From assembly GCF_048060115.1 (NCBI RefSeq), contig NZ_JBHMIM010000020.1, forward strand, positions 43,564 to 107,563: 64,000 nucleotides of DNA, read 5' to 3'. Positions within the stretch are counted from its first letter, which is position 1, and every line of letters starts with the position of its first letter. A program made the translations under genes and the position numbers. This DNA comes from Micromonospora_E sp048060115 (GTDB lineage Bacteria > Actinomycetota > Actinomycetes > Mycobacteriales > Micromonosporaceae). Under the pieces are notes generated by a model that worked only from the letters and a program-made list of their open reading frames with translations, was not told the origin of the DNA and made no database searches. Shown here in pieces: positions 9,510-17,804 of the stretch.

Positions 9510-9652
9510 CTGCACTCCCTCGCGCTCGCGGGCTGAGTTGTGCCGGTGCCCGGGGGGTGGGACTTCCGGCTACCCGCAACCTACCGGGCGGCCGATGACC
9601 TGCGCGGTCAGCCCGTCGCCCGGGCCGACAACGACCGTTACCGGGCGCTGGC

Positions 9653-9680
9653 TTGATCTTGCCCTGGTACCGGGTAGCCT
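9653..9680 (+). promoter_or_regulatory. Promoter for the START-like gene, probably leaderless
   Basis: TTGATC (9653-9658) and TAGCCT (9675-9680) are spaced by 16 bases, and the ATG at 9688 begins only 7 bases after the -10 box. No ribosome site lies in between, so the transcript is probably leaderless, which is common in actinobacteria. Confidence 0.5.
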
Positions 9681-9687
9681 GCCCCTC

Positions 9688-10149
9688 ATGGCGGAGTCCT
9701 CCACCAAGTCGATAGTCGTCGCCGCGCCCGCGTCCCGGGTCACGGCGGTTATCTGCGACTTCGCGTGTTACCCGGAGTGGACCGAGGCGCTGGACCGGGT
9801 CGAGGTGCGCCAGGAATACGAGGACGGCTACGCGCGTGAGGTCCTCTTCGCGCTCGACGCGGGGGTGCTCGCCGACGAGTACACGCTGATCTACGAGTAC
9901 GCCGAGGACCTGTCCCGCATCGAGTGGCGGCTGGCTGAGCCGTCCCGGATGCAGCGTCGCCAGGTGGGGTCCTACGACATCGAGGACAACGGCGACGGGA
10001 CCACGACGGTGACGTACACGCTGGAGGTGGACCTCTCCGTCGGGATGCTCGGGATGTTCCGCCGCAAGGCCGAGAAAATGATCATGGATGCCGCCCTGAC
10101 GCAGCTCAAGCGCCGGGTGGAGCAACTCGGCACCGCGGAAACCGGGTAG
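9688..10149 (+). CDS. SRPBCC/START-like lipid-binding protein (Rv2185c-like)
   Basis: 153 residues. The N-terminus SIVVAAPASRVTAVICDFACYPEWTEAL is the characteristic opening of polyketide cyclase/dehydrase-like SRPBCC proteins, whose helix-grip fold binds hydrophobic ligands. M. tuberculosis Rv2185c is of this type and lies next to FadD15, as here. Role unknown; lipid or polyketide handling is only a family-level guess. The ATG at 9688 is chosen because the conserved domain begins immediately and a -10 box ends 7 bases earlier; the frame is open further upstream but without conserved sequence. Confidence 0.85.
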   Translation: MAESSTKSIVVAAPASRVTAVICDFACYPEWTEALDRVEVRQEYEDGYAREVLFALDAGVLADEYTLIYEYAEDLSRIEWRLAEPSRMQRRQVGSYDIEDNGDGTTTVTYTLEVDLSVGMLGMFRRKAEKMIMDAALTQLKRRVEQLGTAETG

Positions 10150-10158
10150 GGGGCGCAG

Positions 10159-10836
10159 ATGGCGGGATCCGAAGCACACTCGGCGCGGGTCGAGGCGGAG
10201 CGGTTGGTGGCGACCGCTCTGGCGATGGCGCGGCTGGCCGCCCAGGGACAGCGCCACGGCGCGGCCGGTCTCGGGCTGGCCCGGGACCTGTTCGGCGGTG
10301 CCGCTGCGGTGGCCACCGGGGAACCCGCCTGTTGCGTCTGCCCGATCTGCCGGGCGATCACCGCGATGCGTGATCCCAGCCCCGAGTTCGCCGAACGGCT
10401 GGCCACCGGTGCTGGCGACTTCGCCGCCGGCGTGACCAGCCTGCTGCGGGCGCTCGCGCCGGACAGGGACCCCACCGGGCCGGACCCCTCCGGACCCGAG
10501 CGGGCCGGGCCGGACCCCTCCGGACCCGATCAGCAGGCCAGGAACTCGACACCCGGAAAACACGATCCCCCGTCCGGCCGGACCACCTCGGACGACGAGG
10601 TGTGGCGCCGGGCCACCCAGACCAGGGATGATTCGGGCTCAGCGGATGATCGGGACGTCTGGTCAGCCGCGACGAACGCCCCCGTCGACGTCGCCGGGGC
10701 GGGCGCACCACCAGTCCAGAGCCGCGGCGACCGCGCCGGGGCGGCCGACCCGGGGGCACCGGGCGCGGACGCCGCCGTACCGGACCCGCGACGGACTGGC
10801 CCCGCTACACCGCCGGACCCCGGCCTGCCGGGGTAG
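10159..10836 (+). CDS. Hypothetical protein with cysteine knuckle and disordered tail
   Basis: 225 residues, not assigned. The N-terminal 100 residues are helical and alanine-rich, with a Cys-rich knuckle CCVCPICRAITA that could bind zinc, and a conserved-looking PSPEFAERLATGAGDF segment. The rest is low-complexity Pro/Gly/Asp-rich and probably disordered; it contains a 25-bp direct repeat (10475-10499 and 10505-10529) encoding GPDPSGP twice. It starts 9 bases after the START-like gene, so it is in the same transcript and ahead of the glucokinase gene. The tail may vary in length between strains because of the repeat. Confidence 0.75.
   Translation: MAGSEAHSARVEAERLVATALAMARLAAQGQRHGAAGLGLARDLFGGAAAVATGEPACCVCPICRAITAMRDPSPEFAERLATGAGDFAAGVTSLLRALAPDRDPTGPDPSGPERAGPDPSGPDQQARNSTPGKHDPPSGRTTSDDEVWRRATQTRDDSGSADDRDVWSAATNAPVDVAGAGAPPVQSRGDRAGAADPGAPGADAAVPDPRRTGPATPPDPGLPG
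10475..10529 (+). repeat. 25-bp direct repeat, period 30 bp, inside a gene
   Basis: Two identical 25-base copies (10475-10499, 10505-10529) separated by 5 bases. The 30-base period keeps the reading frame of the hypothetical protein and duplicates its GPDPSGP segment. Confidence 0.8.
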
Positions 10837-10949
10837 AGACCGACCTGATCCAGGTCCGGCCGGGCCCGGCTGCCCCACCTCGACCGGCGGACCGGTCCCG
10901 GTGGGGACACCGGCGCGCGCGAACAGCACAGCAGAGGGGAGCGGCAGCG

Positions 10950-11897
10950 GTGACGCTGACCATCGGAGTCGACATCGGTGGCACCAAGGTCGCCGGCGGG
11001 GTCGTCGATCCGGACGGGGAGGTTCTGGCCCAGACTCGGCACGAGACACCCGCCGACGACGTGGCCAAGACCCGGGACGTGATCATCGAGGTGGTACTAG
11101 AACTTGCCGCCACCCACCCGGTCACCGCGGTCGGGATCGGTGCCGCCGGCTGGATCGACGCGCAGCGCTCGACGGTCCTGTTCGCTCCGAACATCGCCTG
11201 GCGCAACGAGCCGCTACGCGACTACGTCAGTGCGGCGGTCAACCTGCCGGTGACCGTGGAGAACGACGCGAACGTCGCCGCCTGGGCCGAGTTCCGCTAC
11301 GGCGCCGGGCGCGACGCCGCCGACTCGATGGTGATGTTCACCGTCGGGACCGGCATCGGTGGCGGCATCGTGTACGGCGGCGAGCTGGTCCGTGGGGCGC
11401 ACGGCATCGCCGCTGAACTCGGCCACACCCTCGCCGTGCCGGACGGACACCAGTGCGGCTGCGGACGGCACGGCTGCATCGAGCAGTACGCCTCCGGCAA
11501 CGCCCTGGTGCGGTTCGCCCGCGCCGGGGCACGCCAGGAACCCGACCGGGCCACCATCCTGCTCACCCTGGCCGGCGGCGCCGCCGACGCGATCACCGGT
11601 CCGATGGTGACCGCGGCGGCCCGCTCCGGTGACCCGGTCTCCTGCGAGGCGTTCGCGCAGATCGGCCGCTGGCTCGGCATCGGCCTGGCGGACCTGGCCC
11701 AGATTCTCGACCCCGAGGTGATGGTGATCGGCGGCGGTGTGATCGAGGCGGGGGACCTGCTGCTGGGACCCGCCAACCGGGCGTACCACGAGGCGCTGGC
11801 GCAACGCGTACGGATTCCGGTCGCACAGGTCCGCCCGGCCGAGTTGGGCAACGCCGCCGGCGTGGTAGGCGCCGCGGACCTGGCCCGGCGGTTGTGA
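10950..11897 (+). CDS. glk: ROK-family glucokinase
   Basis: 315 residues. The N-terminal phosphate loop GVDIGGTKVAGGV, the ATP-binding MFTVGTGIGGGIVYGG and the ROK zinc motif around CGCGRHGCIEQYASG identify a ROK sugar kinase without DNA-binding domain. The most likely reaction is ATP-dependent phosphorylation of glucose in the cytoplasm, as in Streptomyces GlkA, which also takes part in carbon catabolite control. The GTG start at 10950 is preceded by an AGGGGAG site. The stop overlaps the next GTG (GTGA). Polyphosphate use or another hexose cannot be excluded from sequence. Confidence 0.88.
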   Translation: MTLTIGVDIGGTKVAGGVVDPDGEVLAQTRHETPADDVAKTRDVIIEVVLELAATHPVTAVGIGAAGWIDAQRSTVLFAPNIAWRNEPLRDYVSAAVNLPVTVENDANVAAWAEFRYGAGRDAADSMVMFTVGTGIGGGIVYGGELVRGAHGIAAELGHTLAVPDGHQCGCGRHGCIEQYASGNALVRFARAGARQEPDRATILLTLAGGAADAITGPMVTAAARSGDPVSCEAFAQIGRWLGIGLADLAQILDPEVMVIGGGVIEAGDLLLGPANRAYHEALAQRVRIPVAQVRPAELGNAAGVVGAADLARRL

Positions 11898-12664
11898 ACC
11901 CGCCCCCGGCGTCCGAACCGACCGACGTGCGGTTGCGGGTGCTCACGTACAACATCCACGGCCAGCGCGACGACCGGGCCGCGCTGGTCGACGTGGTCCG
12001 CTCGGTCGCGCCGGACGTGGCGATCCTGCAGGAGGCGCCCCGGCGCTGGCGCTGGCGGACCAAGTCCGCGGCCCTGGCCGCCGACTTCGGCATGGTCGTG
12101 GGCGAGGGCGGCCCGCCGGCGTTGGGCAATCTGGTGTTGACCACCCTGCGGGTACGGGTGCTCGACACCTGGTCGGTCCGCTTCCCACTCACCCCTGGCC
12201 GACACGTGCGCGGTGCCGTCTTCGCCCGCTGCGCGCTGGGACCGACCCGGTTCGTGGTGGCGGGGTCGCACCTGTCCACCGACCCTGCCGAACGCCCGGG
12301 GCAGGCGCGTCTGCTGCGTGCGGCCTGTGCGCTGGTCGACGAACCGGTGATTCTCGGCGCGGACGTCAACGACACACCGCCGTCGGCGACCGACGCCGGT
12401 GTCACCACGCCGGGCGACGCCGCGTCGACCTGGCAGATCGTCACCGCCGGGTTGACCGACGTGGCGCAGACGGCCGGTTTGGGGGACGTCTGCACGTACC
12501 CGTGCGCCGGACCACGTCGACGCCTCGACGCCATGTTCGCCGACCCCCGGGTGCGGGTGGCCGGGTACACCGTGGTGGACACGGCGGTGTCGCGACGGGC
12601 AAGCGACCACCTGCCGGTGGTCGCCGATCTGATCCTGCCCGCGCACCACCCGGCCACCGCCTGA
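11894..12664 (+). CDS. Endonuclease/exonuclease/phosphatase (EEP) family protein
   Basis: 256 residues. EEP-fold landmarks are in order: TYNIHG (metal-coordinating Asn), ILQEAP (Glu), GADVNDTP (Asp/Asn), and the terminal SDHLPVVADL (Asp-His). These are the catalytic residues of the DNase I/AP-endonuclease/sphingomyelinase superfamily. No signal peptide is visible, so it is probably cytoplasmic. The substrate (nucleic acid, lipid head group or sugar phosphate) cannot be told. The GTG start overlaps the glucokinase stop by 4 bases, which points to coupled translation. Confidence 0.85.
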   Translation: MNPPPASEPTDVRLRVLTYNIHGQRDDRAALVDVVRSVAPDVAILQEAPRRWRWRTKSAALAADFGMVVGEGGPPALGNLVLTTLRVRVLDTWSVRFPLTPGRHVRGAVFARCALGPTRFVVAGSHLSTDPAERPGQARLLRAACALVDEPVILGADVNDTPPSATDAGVTTPGDAASTWQIVTAGLTDVAQTAGLGDVCTYPCAGPRRRLDAMFADPRVRVAGYTVVDTAVSRRASDHLPVVADLILPAHHPATA

Positions 12665-12776
12665 GCGCGGCCGGGGACTGGCGGATTCGGGCGGTCACTG
12701 CCGGATTCGGGCCGGGGACTGGACAAGCAGGGCGGCTAGCCGGCACGATTTCGCAGCCGTACGAAGGAGATTGCCG

Positions 12777-14180
12777 GTGCCTCGTTCCGCTGACCACGAC
12801 AGTTCCGTCACCGGTGCCGCCCAGTGGCGAGACGAACGCTCGATGACCGAGCAGAGTGAGAACGTCTGCGTCATCGGTGCCGGGGCCAGCGGGCTGTGCA
12901 CCGTCAAGAACCTGCGCGAACAGGGCTTCGGGGTCGATTGCTACGAGCGGGAGACCGGGGTGGGCGGTGCCTGGAACTGGCGGCACGACCGCAGTCCGGT
13001 GTACGCCAGCACCCACCTGATCTCGTCGAAGCCGTTCAGCCAGTATCCCGACTTTCCGTTGCCGGACGACTGGCCGGACTATCCGCACCACAGCCAGTTG
13101 CTGCGCTATCTGGAACGGTACGCCGATCATTTCGATCTTCGCCGGCACATCTGGTTCGGCACCGAGGTCGTCCGGGTCGTGCCGGCCGAGGGCGACCGGT
13201 GGGACGTGACCACCCGCAGCTCCGGCGGAAACGGTGCCGAGCGCACCCAGCGCTATTCGGCGGTGATCATCGCCAACGGACACAACTGGGCACCGAACCA
13301 GCCCGACTACGAAGGACTGTCCGACTTCACCGGACAGGTCGTCCACGCGTCGGCCTACCACGACGCCACCCAGCTCCGTGGCCGCCGGGTCTTGGTGATC
13401 GGCGGCGGCAACACCGGATGTGACATCGCGGTCGAGGCCGGGCAGCAGGCCTCCCACTGCTGGCACTCGACCCGCCGCGGCTACTGGTACACCCCCAAGT
13501 ACGTCCTCGGTCGACCCAGCGATCAGGTCAACGCCCGGCTGCTGGCCATGCGGCTGCCGCTGGTGCTACGTCGGTGGATCTACCAGCGGATGCTGCGACT
13601 CACCGTGGGCGACCTGACCCGGTTCGGGATGCGGGCACCGGATCACCAGGTCTTCGAGAGTCATCCGATCGTCAACAGCCAGCTCGTGTACCACGTCGGC
13701 CACGGCACGGTCCGGCCGGTGCCGGACGTGGCCCGGTTCCGGCGTCACGCGGTCGAGCTCGCAGACGGCAGCGAGATCGATCCCGACCTCGTGGTGCTCG
13801 CCACCGGCTACCAGCCGAGATTCGACTTTCTCGACCCGCGACTGCTCGGTGCCGGCCCGGACGGGCGGCCCCAGCTGTACCTGCACGCCTTCGCCCGGGA
13901 GCATCCGACCCTGTCGGTGGTCGGGCTGCCGCAGCCCGACTCCGGGATCTTCCCACTCATCCACTGGCAGAGCGTGATCGTGGCCCGTTGGCTGCGTACC
14001 CGGATGGCGGATCCGGGTGCCACCGCGACGCTGGCCGCCCGGATCCAGGCCGAGGCCGGCCGGCACTGGCACGACGGCAAGGTGAGCGACTCACCCCGGC
14101 ACCAGTTCGAGGTCAGCCAGCTCACCTACCTGCGCGCACTTCAGTCAGCTATGGACAGTCTGGAGGTGGCGACCCGGTGA
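12777..14180 (+). CDS. Flavin-containing monooxygenase (FMO/BVMO-like)
   Basis: 467 residues. The FAD-binding GAGASGLCTVKNL lies near the N-terminus, followed by the FMO fingerprint FTGQVVHASAY (FxGxxxHxxxY) and a second NADPH-binding GGGNTGCDIAVE. These enzymes use NADPH and O2 to oxygenate nitrogen, sulfur or ketones; the substrate is unknown. The GTG at 12777 is chosen since GAAGGAGA ends 6 bases before it; an ATG at 12843 is the alternative and would remove 22 weakly conserved residues. The gene is coupled by a GTGA overlap to the next, a hydrolase-fold protein. Confidence 0.88.
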   Translation: MPRSADHDSSVTGAAQWRDERSMTEQSENVCVIGAGASGLCTVKNLREQGFGVDCYERETGVGGAWNWRHDRSPVYASTHLISSKPFSQYPDFPLPDDWPDYPHHSQLLRYLERYADHFDLRRHIWFGTEVVRVVPAEGDRWDVTTRSSGGNGAERTQRYSAVIIANGHNWAPNQPDYEGLSDFTGQVVHASAYHDATQLRGRRVLVIGGGNTGCDIAVEAGQQASHCWHSTRRGYWYTPKYVLGRPSDQVNARLLAMRLPLVLRRWIYQRMLRLTVGDLTRFGMRAPDHQVFESHPIVNSQLVYHVGHGTVRPVPDVARFRRHAVELADGSEIDPDLVVLATGYQPRFDFLDPRLLGAGPDGRPQLYLHAFAREHPTLSVVGLPQPDSGIFPLIHWQSVIVARWLRTRMADPGATATLAARIQAEAGRHWHDGKVSDSPRHQFEVSQLTYLRALQSAMDSLEVATR

Positions 14181-14995
14181 GCCGGACCACGCGAGGTACC
14201 CGCATCGTCCGCACCCGGGAGTGGAGCGACCCGGTGCCGGCGGTACGCCGCGAAGTGCTACGCGCCGACGTGCTGCACGACGACGGCAAGCCGCCGGTGC
14301 TGTTCGTTCCCGGCTTCGGCCACGGTGCCTGGGTGTTCGCCGAACACTGGCTGGAGCGCGCCGCCGACCGGGGCTTCCCCGCGTACGCGGTCAGCCTGCG
14401 CGGACACGGTGCCAGCGCCGCGGCACCGGACGCCACGATCCGGGCGTACGTGCACGACGTCGTGCAGGCCGCGGCCGGACTGCCGCGACAGGCGGTGCTG
14501 GTGGGCCACGGCGCCGGCGCGCTGTTGGTGTCGCACGCGTTGGCGCGCTACCCGGCGCGGGCGGCCGTGCTGGCCGCGCCGGTACTCGGCGGCTGGCCGC
14601 TGCTCGGCACGGCGTTGCTGCGCAACCCGATGGGCACCCTGCCGGCGGTGTTCGGCGCAGCGCTGCGGCTGCGCGCCGGCCAGTTGTTCAGCCGGGAGCT
14701 GCCCACCGCGGTGGCCGCTTCCTATGTCGATCGTCTCGGTCGGGCCTCGGCCCGCGCGCAGTGGCGGCTGCTGTCGCGGCAGCGGTTCGAACCAGCTGTC
14801 GGCGACCCGCCGGTGCTGGTGCTGGGCAGTCCGGACGATCAGGTGGTGCCGGTGTCGGCGCTGAACCAGGCCGCCCGTCGCTTCGGCGGTGCGCCGCTGC
14901 TGTTTCCCAAGATGGGTCACGACCTGATGCTCGACGCCCGATGGTCGGAACCGGTCGACGCGATCCTCGACTGGTTGGACAAGGGATCCGACTGA
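14177..14995 (+). CDS. Alpha/beta hydrolase-fold protein lacking the nucleophile
   Basis: 272 residues with the fold's landmarks: oxyanion strand VLFVPGFGHGAW, cap region, acid GSPDDQVVPVSAL and histidine loop KMGHDLML. The nucleophile elbow, however, reads GHGAG where active enzymes have G-x-S/D/C-x-G; glycine stands in the nucleophile position (bases near 14514). The Asp and His of the triad are retained. It may be a non-catalytic binding protein, a cofactor-free oxygenase-like or lyase-like variant, or a recent mutant. The GTG start overlaps the monooxygenase stop, so the two are coupled. Substrate unknown. Confidence 0.8.
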   Translation: MSRTTRGTRIVRTREWSDPVPAVRREVLRADVLHDDGKPPVLFVPGFGHGAWVFAEHWLERAADRGFPAYAVSLRGHGASAAAPDATIRAYVHDVVQAAAGLPRQAVLVGHGAGALLVSHALARYPARAAVLAAPVLGGWPLLGTALLRNPMGTLPAVFGAALRLRAGQLFSRELPTAVAASYVDRLGRASARAQWRLLSRQRFEPAVGDPPVLVLGSPDDQVVPVSALNQAARRFGGAPLLFPKMGHDLMLDARWSEPVDAILDWLDKGSD

Positions 14996-15023
14996 GCGGA
15001 CCGGGGGCTGGTCCCCGGTCCGC
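14996..15023. terminator. Strong hairpin between convergent hydrolase and otsA genes
   Basis: A perfect 11-bp stem (14996-15006 with 15013-15023) around a 6-base loop begins right after the hydrolase stop codon and precedes the otsA stop on the other strand. Likely a shared terminator; no T-tract. Confidence 0.65.
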
Positions 15024-15040
15024 CGGCGGAGCCACCTGAC

Positions 15041-16453
15041 TCAGACGGTCAGCCGGGCGGCCAGTGAGCCGGTGCGGTCGAGCGCGGTCAGATAGCCGTG
15101 CACCCAGGCGCGGATGTCGTGGATGCGCAGGTGGTCACGCATCGACCGCATCCGGTCGGCGATGTCGGTGGGAGACGCCTCCAACGCGTGCATGAGCGTC
15201 AACTTGAGACCGTCGAGGTCGTGCGGGTTGACCAGGTACGCCTGCTGGAACTCGGCGGCCGCGCCAGCGAACTCACTGAGCAGCAGGGCACCGTCGTTCT
15301 CCACCCGGGCCGCGACGTACTCCTTGGCGACCAGGTTCATGCCGTCGCGCAACGGGGTCACCGCCATGATGTCGGCGACCCGGTACAGCGCGGCGAGATC
15401 GGCCCGGCTGAACGACTGGTTGAGATAGTGGATCGCCGGCTCACCGACCCGGCCGAACTCGCCGTTGATCCGACCGACCTCCCGCTCGACCCGGTCGCGC
15501 AGGATCCGGTACTGCTCGACCCGCTCCCGGCTGGGTACCGCCACCTGGACCATCACCATGTCGCGCACCTTGATGTGGCCGTCGGCGATCAGTTCGCTGT
15601 ACGCCTTGAGTCGCTGCTCGATGCCCTTGGTGTAGTCCATCCGGTCCACGCTGAGAATCACGTGCTGCGGGTCGCCCAGGTCGGACCGCAGCTGGCGGGC
15701 CCGCTCCGCCACGTCGGGCCGGGCAGCGAGTGATTCCATCTCAGACATGTTGATGGAGACCGGGAAGGCACCGATGCGCACCACCCGGTCGTCGATGGCG
15801 ATCCGCCGGTCGGTGGCCGGCACCTTGAGCACCTTCGTGGCCAGCTGGGCGAAGTTGTGCGCGGCCTGGGCCCGTTGGAAGCCCACCAGGTCCGCGCCGA
15901 GCATGCCCAGCATCAGCTCGGCCCGGCGGGGCAACTGCATGAACAACTCCGGCGGCGGGAACGGCACGTGCAGGAAGAAGCCGATCAGCAGGTCGGGGCG
16001 CAACGCCCGCAGCATGCCGGGCACCAGTTGCAGGTGATAGTCCTGAACCCAGACCAGCGCACCCGGCTCGGCGGCGGCCGCCGCCGCCTCGGCGAACCGT
16101 TGATTGACCCGCTGGTACGCCTCCCACCAGCTGCGGTGGTACGCGGGCTGCTCGACGGAGTCGTGGTACAGCGGCCAGAGCGTCGCGTTGGCGAACCCCT
16201 CGTAGTGGTCGCGGATGTCCTCCTGGGACAGAGCGACGGTGTGCATGCGGACACCGTCGATGTCCGGCAGGCTCGGCGCGGGGCCGGTGCCACCGGCCCA
16301 CCCGACCCACGTGGCAGGGGTGTGCTGCAGGATCGGATGGAGGGCGCTGACCAGGCCGCCGGGGCTTCGACGCCATTCGCACGCCCCGTCGGGCGCGACC
16401 GTGTCGTCAACCGGAAGCCGGTTGGCCACTACGACGAGGGAACTCTGACGCAT
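15041..16453 (-). CDS. otsA: Trehalose-6-phosphate synthase OtsA (GT20)
   Basis: 470 residues. GT20 landmarks are clear: VVVANRLPV at the N-terminus, HVPFPPPELF, and SVDRMDYTKGIEQRLKAY for nucleotide-sugar and glucose-6-phosphate binding. It forms trehalose 6-phosphate from UDP-/GDP-glucose and glucose 6-phosphate in the cytoplasm, for osmotic protection. The ATG at 16453 follows a GAGG site; the frame is open 32 codons further but the family begins at this Met. No OtsB phosphatase gene is adjacent. The upstream 160 bases are unusually AT-rich, fitting a regulated promoter. Confidence 0.95.
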   Translation of the reverse strand: MRQSSLVVVANRLPVDDTVAPDGACEWRRSPGGLVSALHPILQHTPATWVGWAGGTGPAPSLPDIDGVRMHTVALSQEDIRDHYEGFANATLWPLYHDSVEQPAYHRSWWEAYQRVNQRFAEAAAAAAEPGALVWVQDYHLQLVPGMLRALRPDLLIGFFLHVPFPPPELFMQLPRRAELMLGMLGADLVGFQRAQAAHNFAQLATKVLKVPATDRRIAIDDRVVRIGAFPVSINMSEMESLAARPDVAERARQLRSDLGDPQHVILSVDRMDYTKGIEQRLKAYSELIADGHIKVRDMVMVQVAVPSRERVEQYRILRDRVEREVGRINGEFGRVGEPAIHYLNQSFSRADLAALYRVADIMAVTPLRDGMNLVAKEYVAARVENDGALLLSEFAGAAAEFQQAYLVNPHDLDGLKLTLMHALEASPTDIADRMRSMRDHLRIHDIRAWVHGYLTALDRTGSLAARLTV

Positions 16454-16617
16454 GAGGGGACCTCGTTTCGCTGCGGCGGCTGCCGCGCATGGCGAGTGAT
16501 CACGAACTCGTGAGGGATTGACTACCGGAATTATTCCTACTGAGACCAAGTTACGCGAGTGTTACACAGTGACCACAGTCGTCAATGAATCTATTTTTTC
16601 GCCATCCGCTGGTCAGT
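16454..16617 (-). promoter_or_regulatory. AT-rich upstream region of otsA
   Basis: This 164-base gap is markedly richer in A and T than its surroundings, including a run of six T near 16594. It separates otsA from the stop of the next minus-strand gene and probably carries the otsA promoter. I cannot place the -35 and -10 boxes with confidence. Confidence 0.3.
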
Positions 16618-17604
16618 TCAGACGACAGCGCCGTCGTCGTGGCCCTCATCCTCGTCGTGGTCCGGCCGTAGTCGCCAGATCAGCGTGACGAAGCCACCGA
16701 CGACGCCGGCGAAACCGAGCAGGATGGCCAGCCCTCGATCCACCGGAAGAACCGTCGGGAAGACGAACAGGATGAAGCCGGCGATGATCGCCAGTACCCC
16801 GAGGACCGCAGCGGGCGAGACCTGCGGCAGTGGTGGCGGTGGCGGTGGCGTGTAGCCCTCTTCGGGCTCGTCGGGCAACTGTGAGCCGAAGGTGTCCAAC
16901 CCTTCCAGCAGCGACGGCTCGTCGCCGTGTCGTCCCACCGAGATGTTGGTGAACCCCACGGCCCACGGCAGCGGATCGGGCGGGTTGGTGCCCGACGGCG
17001 TCGGCTCGGGCCCGGCCGGCCGATCCGTGCTGTCGCGTTCCGCGATCTCGCCGCCGGGGTCGTCGGTGGTCGCCGCACCAGTGCCGGCCTGCCCGGCCCG
17101 GGTCGCGGCGTCACCGGTGCCGTCGCGCCCCGGATCCACGGCCGGCAGGTCCTCGGCCGCCGGCCAGGGCGCGGCGGTCGGGTCGGTCAGGGCCGGCGCG
17201 TGGTAGCTGGCGATGATTCCGGCCCAGACCGCGTCGGCGTCCGGCACCGGACCCCGACCTGCCGGCGGGCCGGAATCGTAGTCGGGTGCGTCGCCGGGCC
17301 CGTTGCCGGCCCGCTTGCCCGGCACCGTCGGGCTGTCCTCCCCGAGCTGCACCAGATAGCCGCGGGCGGTGTCCAGGTGCACTCGGTCGACGAAGAGCCG
17401 GTCGACCGGCCGGGCCGGCACCGTCGTGGTGCGGGTCACCGGATTGACGTCCGAGGACGGCTGCAGGTAGGCGGCGATCCCACCGGCGGCGAGAACGTCG
17501 AGCAGATGCTCACCGACCCGCGGATCGACGTCGCCGGCAACCGCGTACTCGGATGCGTCGAGGCCGTTGTCCCGCCGCCCCCGGCGTGCGCCACCCGCAG
17601 ACAC
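16618..17604 (-). CDS. Hypothetical membrane protein, acidic linker and two C-terminal helices
   Basis: 328 residues, not assigned to a function. Residues 1-90 form a compact region (SEYAVAGDVDPRVGEHLL to RGYLVQLGED) that looks like a small ligand-binding or putative-signal-transducer domain. Residues 95-230 are a Pro/Gly/Asp-rich, probably disordered linker. After a proline run come two hydrophobic helices separated by a short polar turn (about residues 258-310) and a highly acidic, His-containing tail. The protein would therefore sit in the cytoplasmic membrane. It stands alone between otsA and the cyclase-ATPase gene. Confidence 0.7.
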   Translation of the reverse strand: MSAGGARRGRRDNGLDASEYAVAGDVDPRVGEHLLDVLAAGGIAAYLQPSSDVNPVTRTTTVPARPVDRLFVDRVHLDTARGYLVQLGEDSPTVPGKRAGNGPGDAPDYDSGPPAGRGPVPDADAVWAGIIASYHAPALTDPTAAPWPAAEDLPAVDPGRDGTGDAATRAGQAGTGAATTDDPGGEIAERDSTDRPAGPEPTPSGTNPPDPLPWAVGFTNISVGRHGDEPSLLEGLDTFGSQLPDEPEEGYTPPPPPPLPQVSPAAVLGVLAIIAGFILFVFPTVLPVDRGLAILLGFAGVVGGFVTLIWRLRPDHDEDEGHDDGAVV

Positions 17605-17804
17605 CGAATCCGCTCCTCACCGGCCGCCGTCGCGCCCTGTCCCTACCGGCGTGCCCCGGTCGGGCGTGCCGTGTCCCTGAATCGTGACACGCCGGGAGGG
17701 GGTTGCGGGAGTGCGTTGTGGCGCGCCGTGCCCGCGCTGAGGACTCGGCTCCGCCAGTCGGGTCGCCCGGCGGCGCGGACGGGCCGGAGGCTGACCACCC
17801 ACCG

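Noticed and set aside
7746..9536. 596-codon plus-strand frame opposite the fatty acyl ligase
   Set aside because: Exact shadow of the minus-strand ligase gene; its translation is low-complexity Gly/Asp/Val/Gln-rich without any domain.
12665..12776. Duplicated GGCCGGGGACTGG and CGGATTCGGGC segments as a mobile-element scar
   Set aside because: The copies are short and imperfectly arranged, with no terminal inverted repeats or transposase; probably local duplication.
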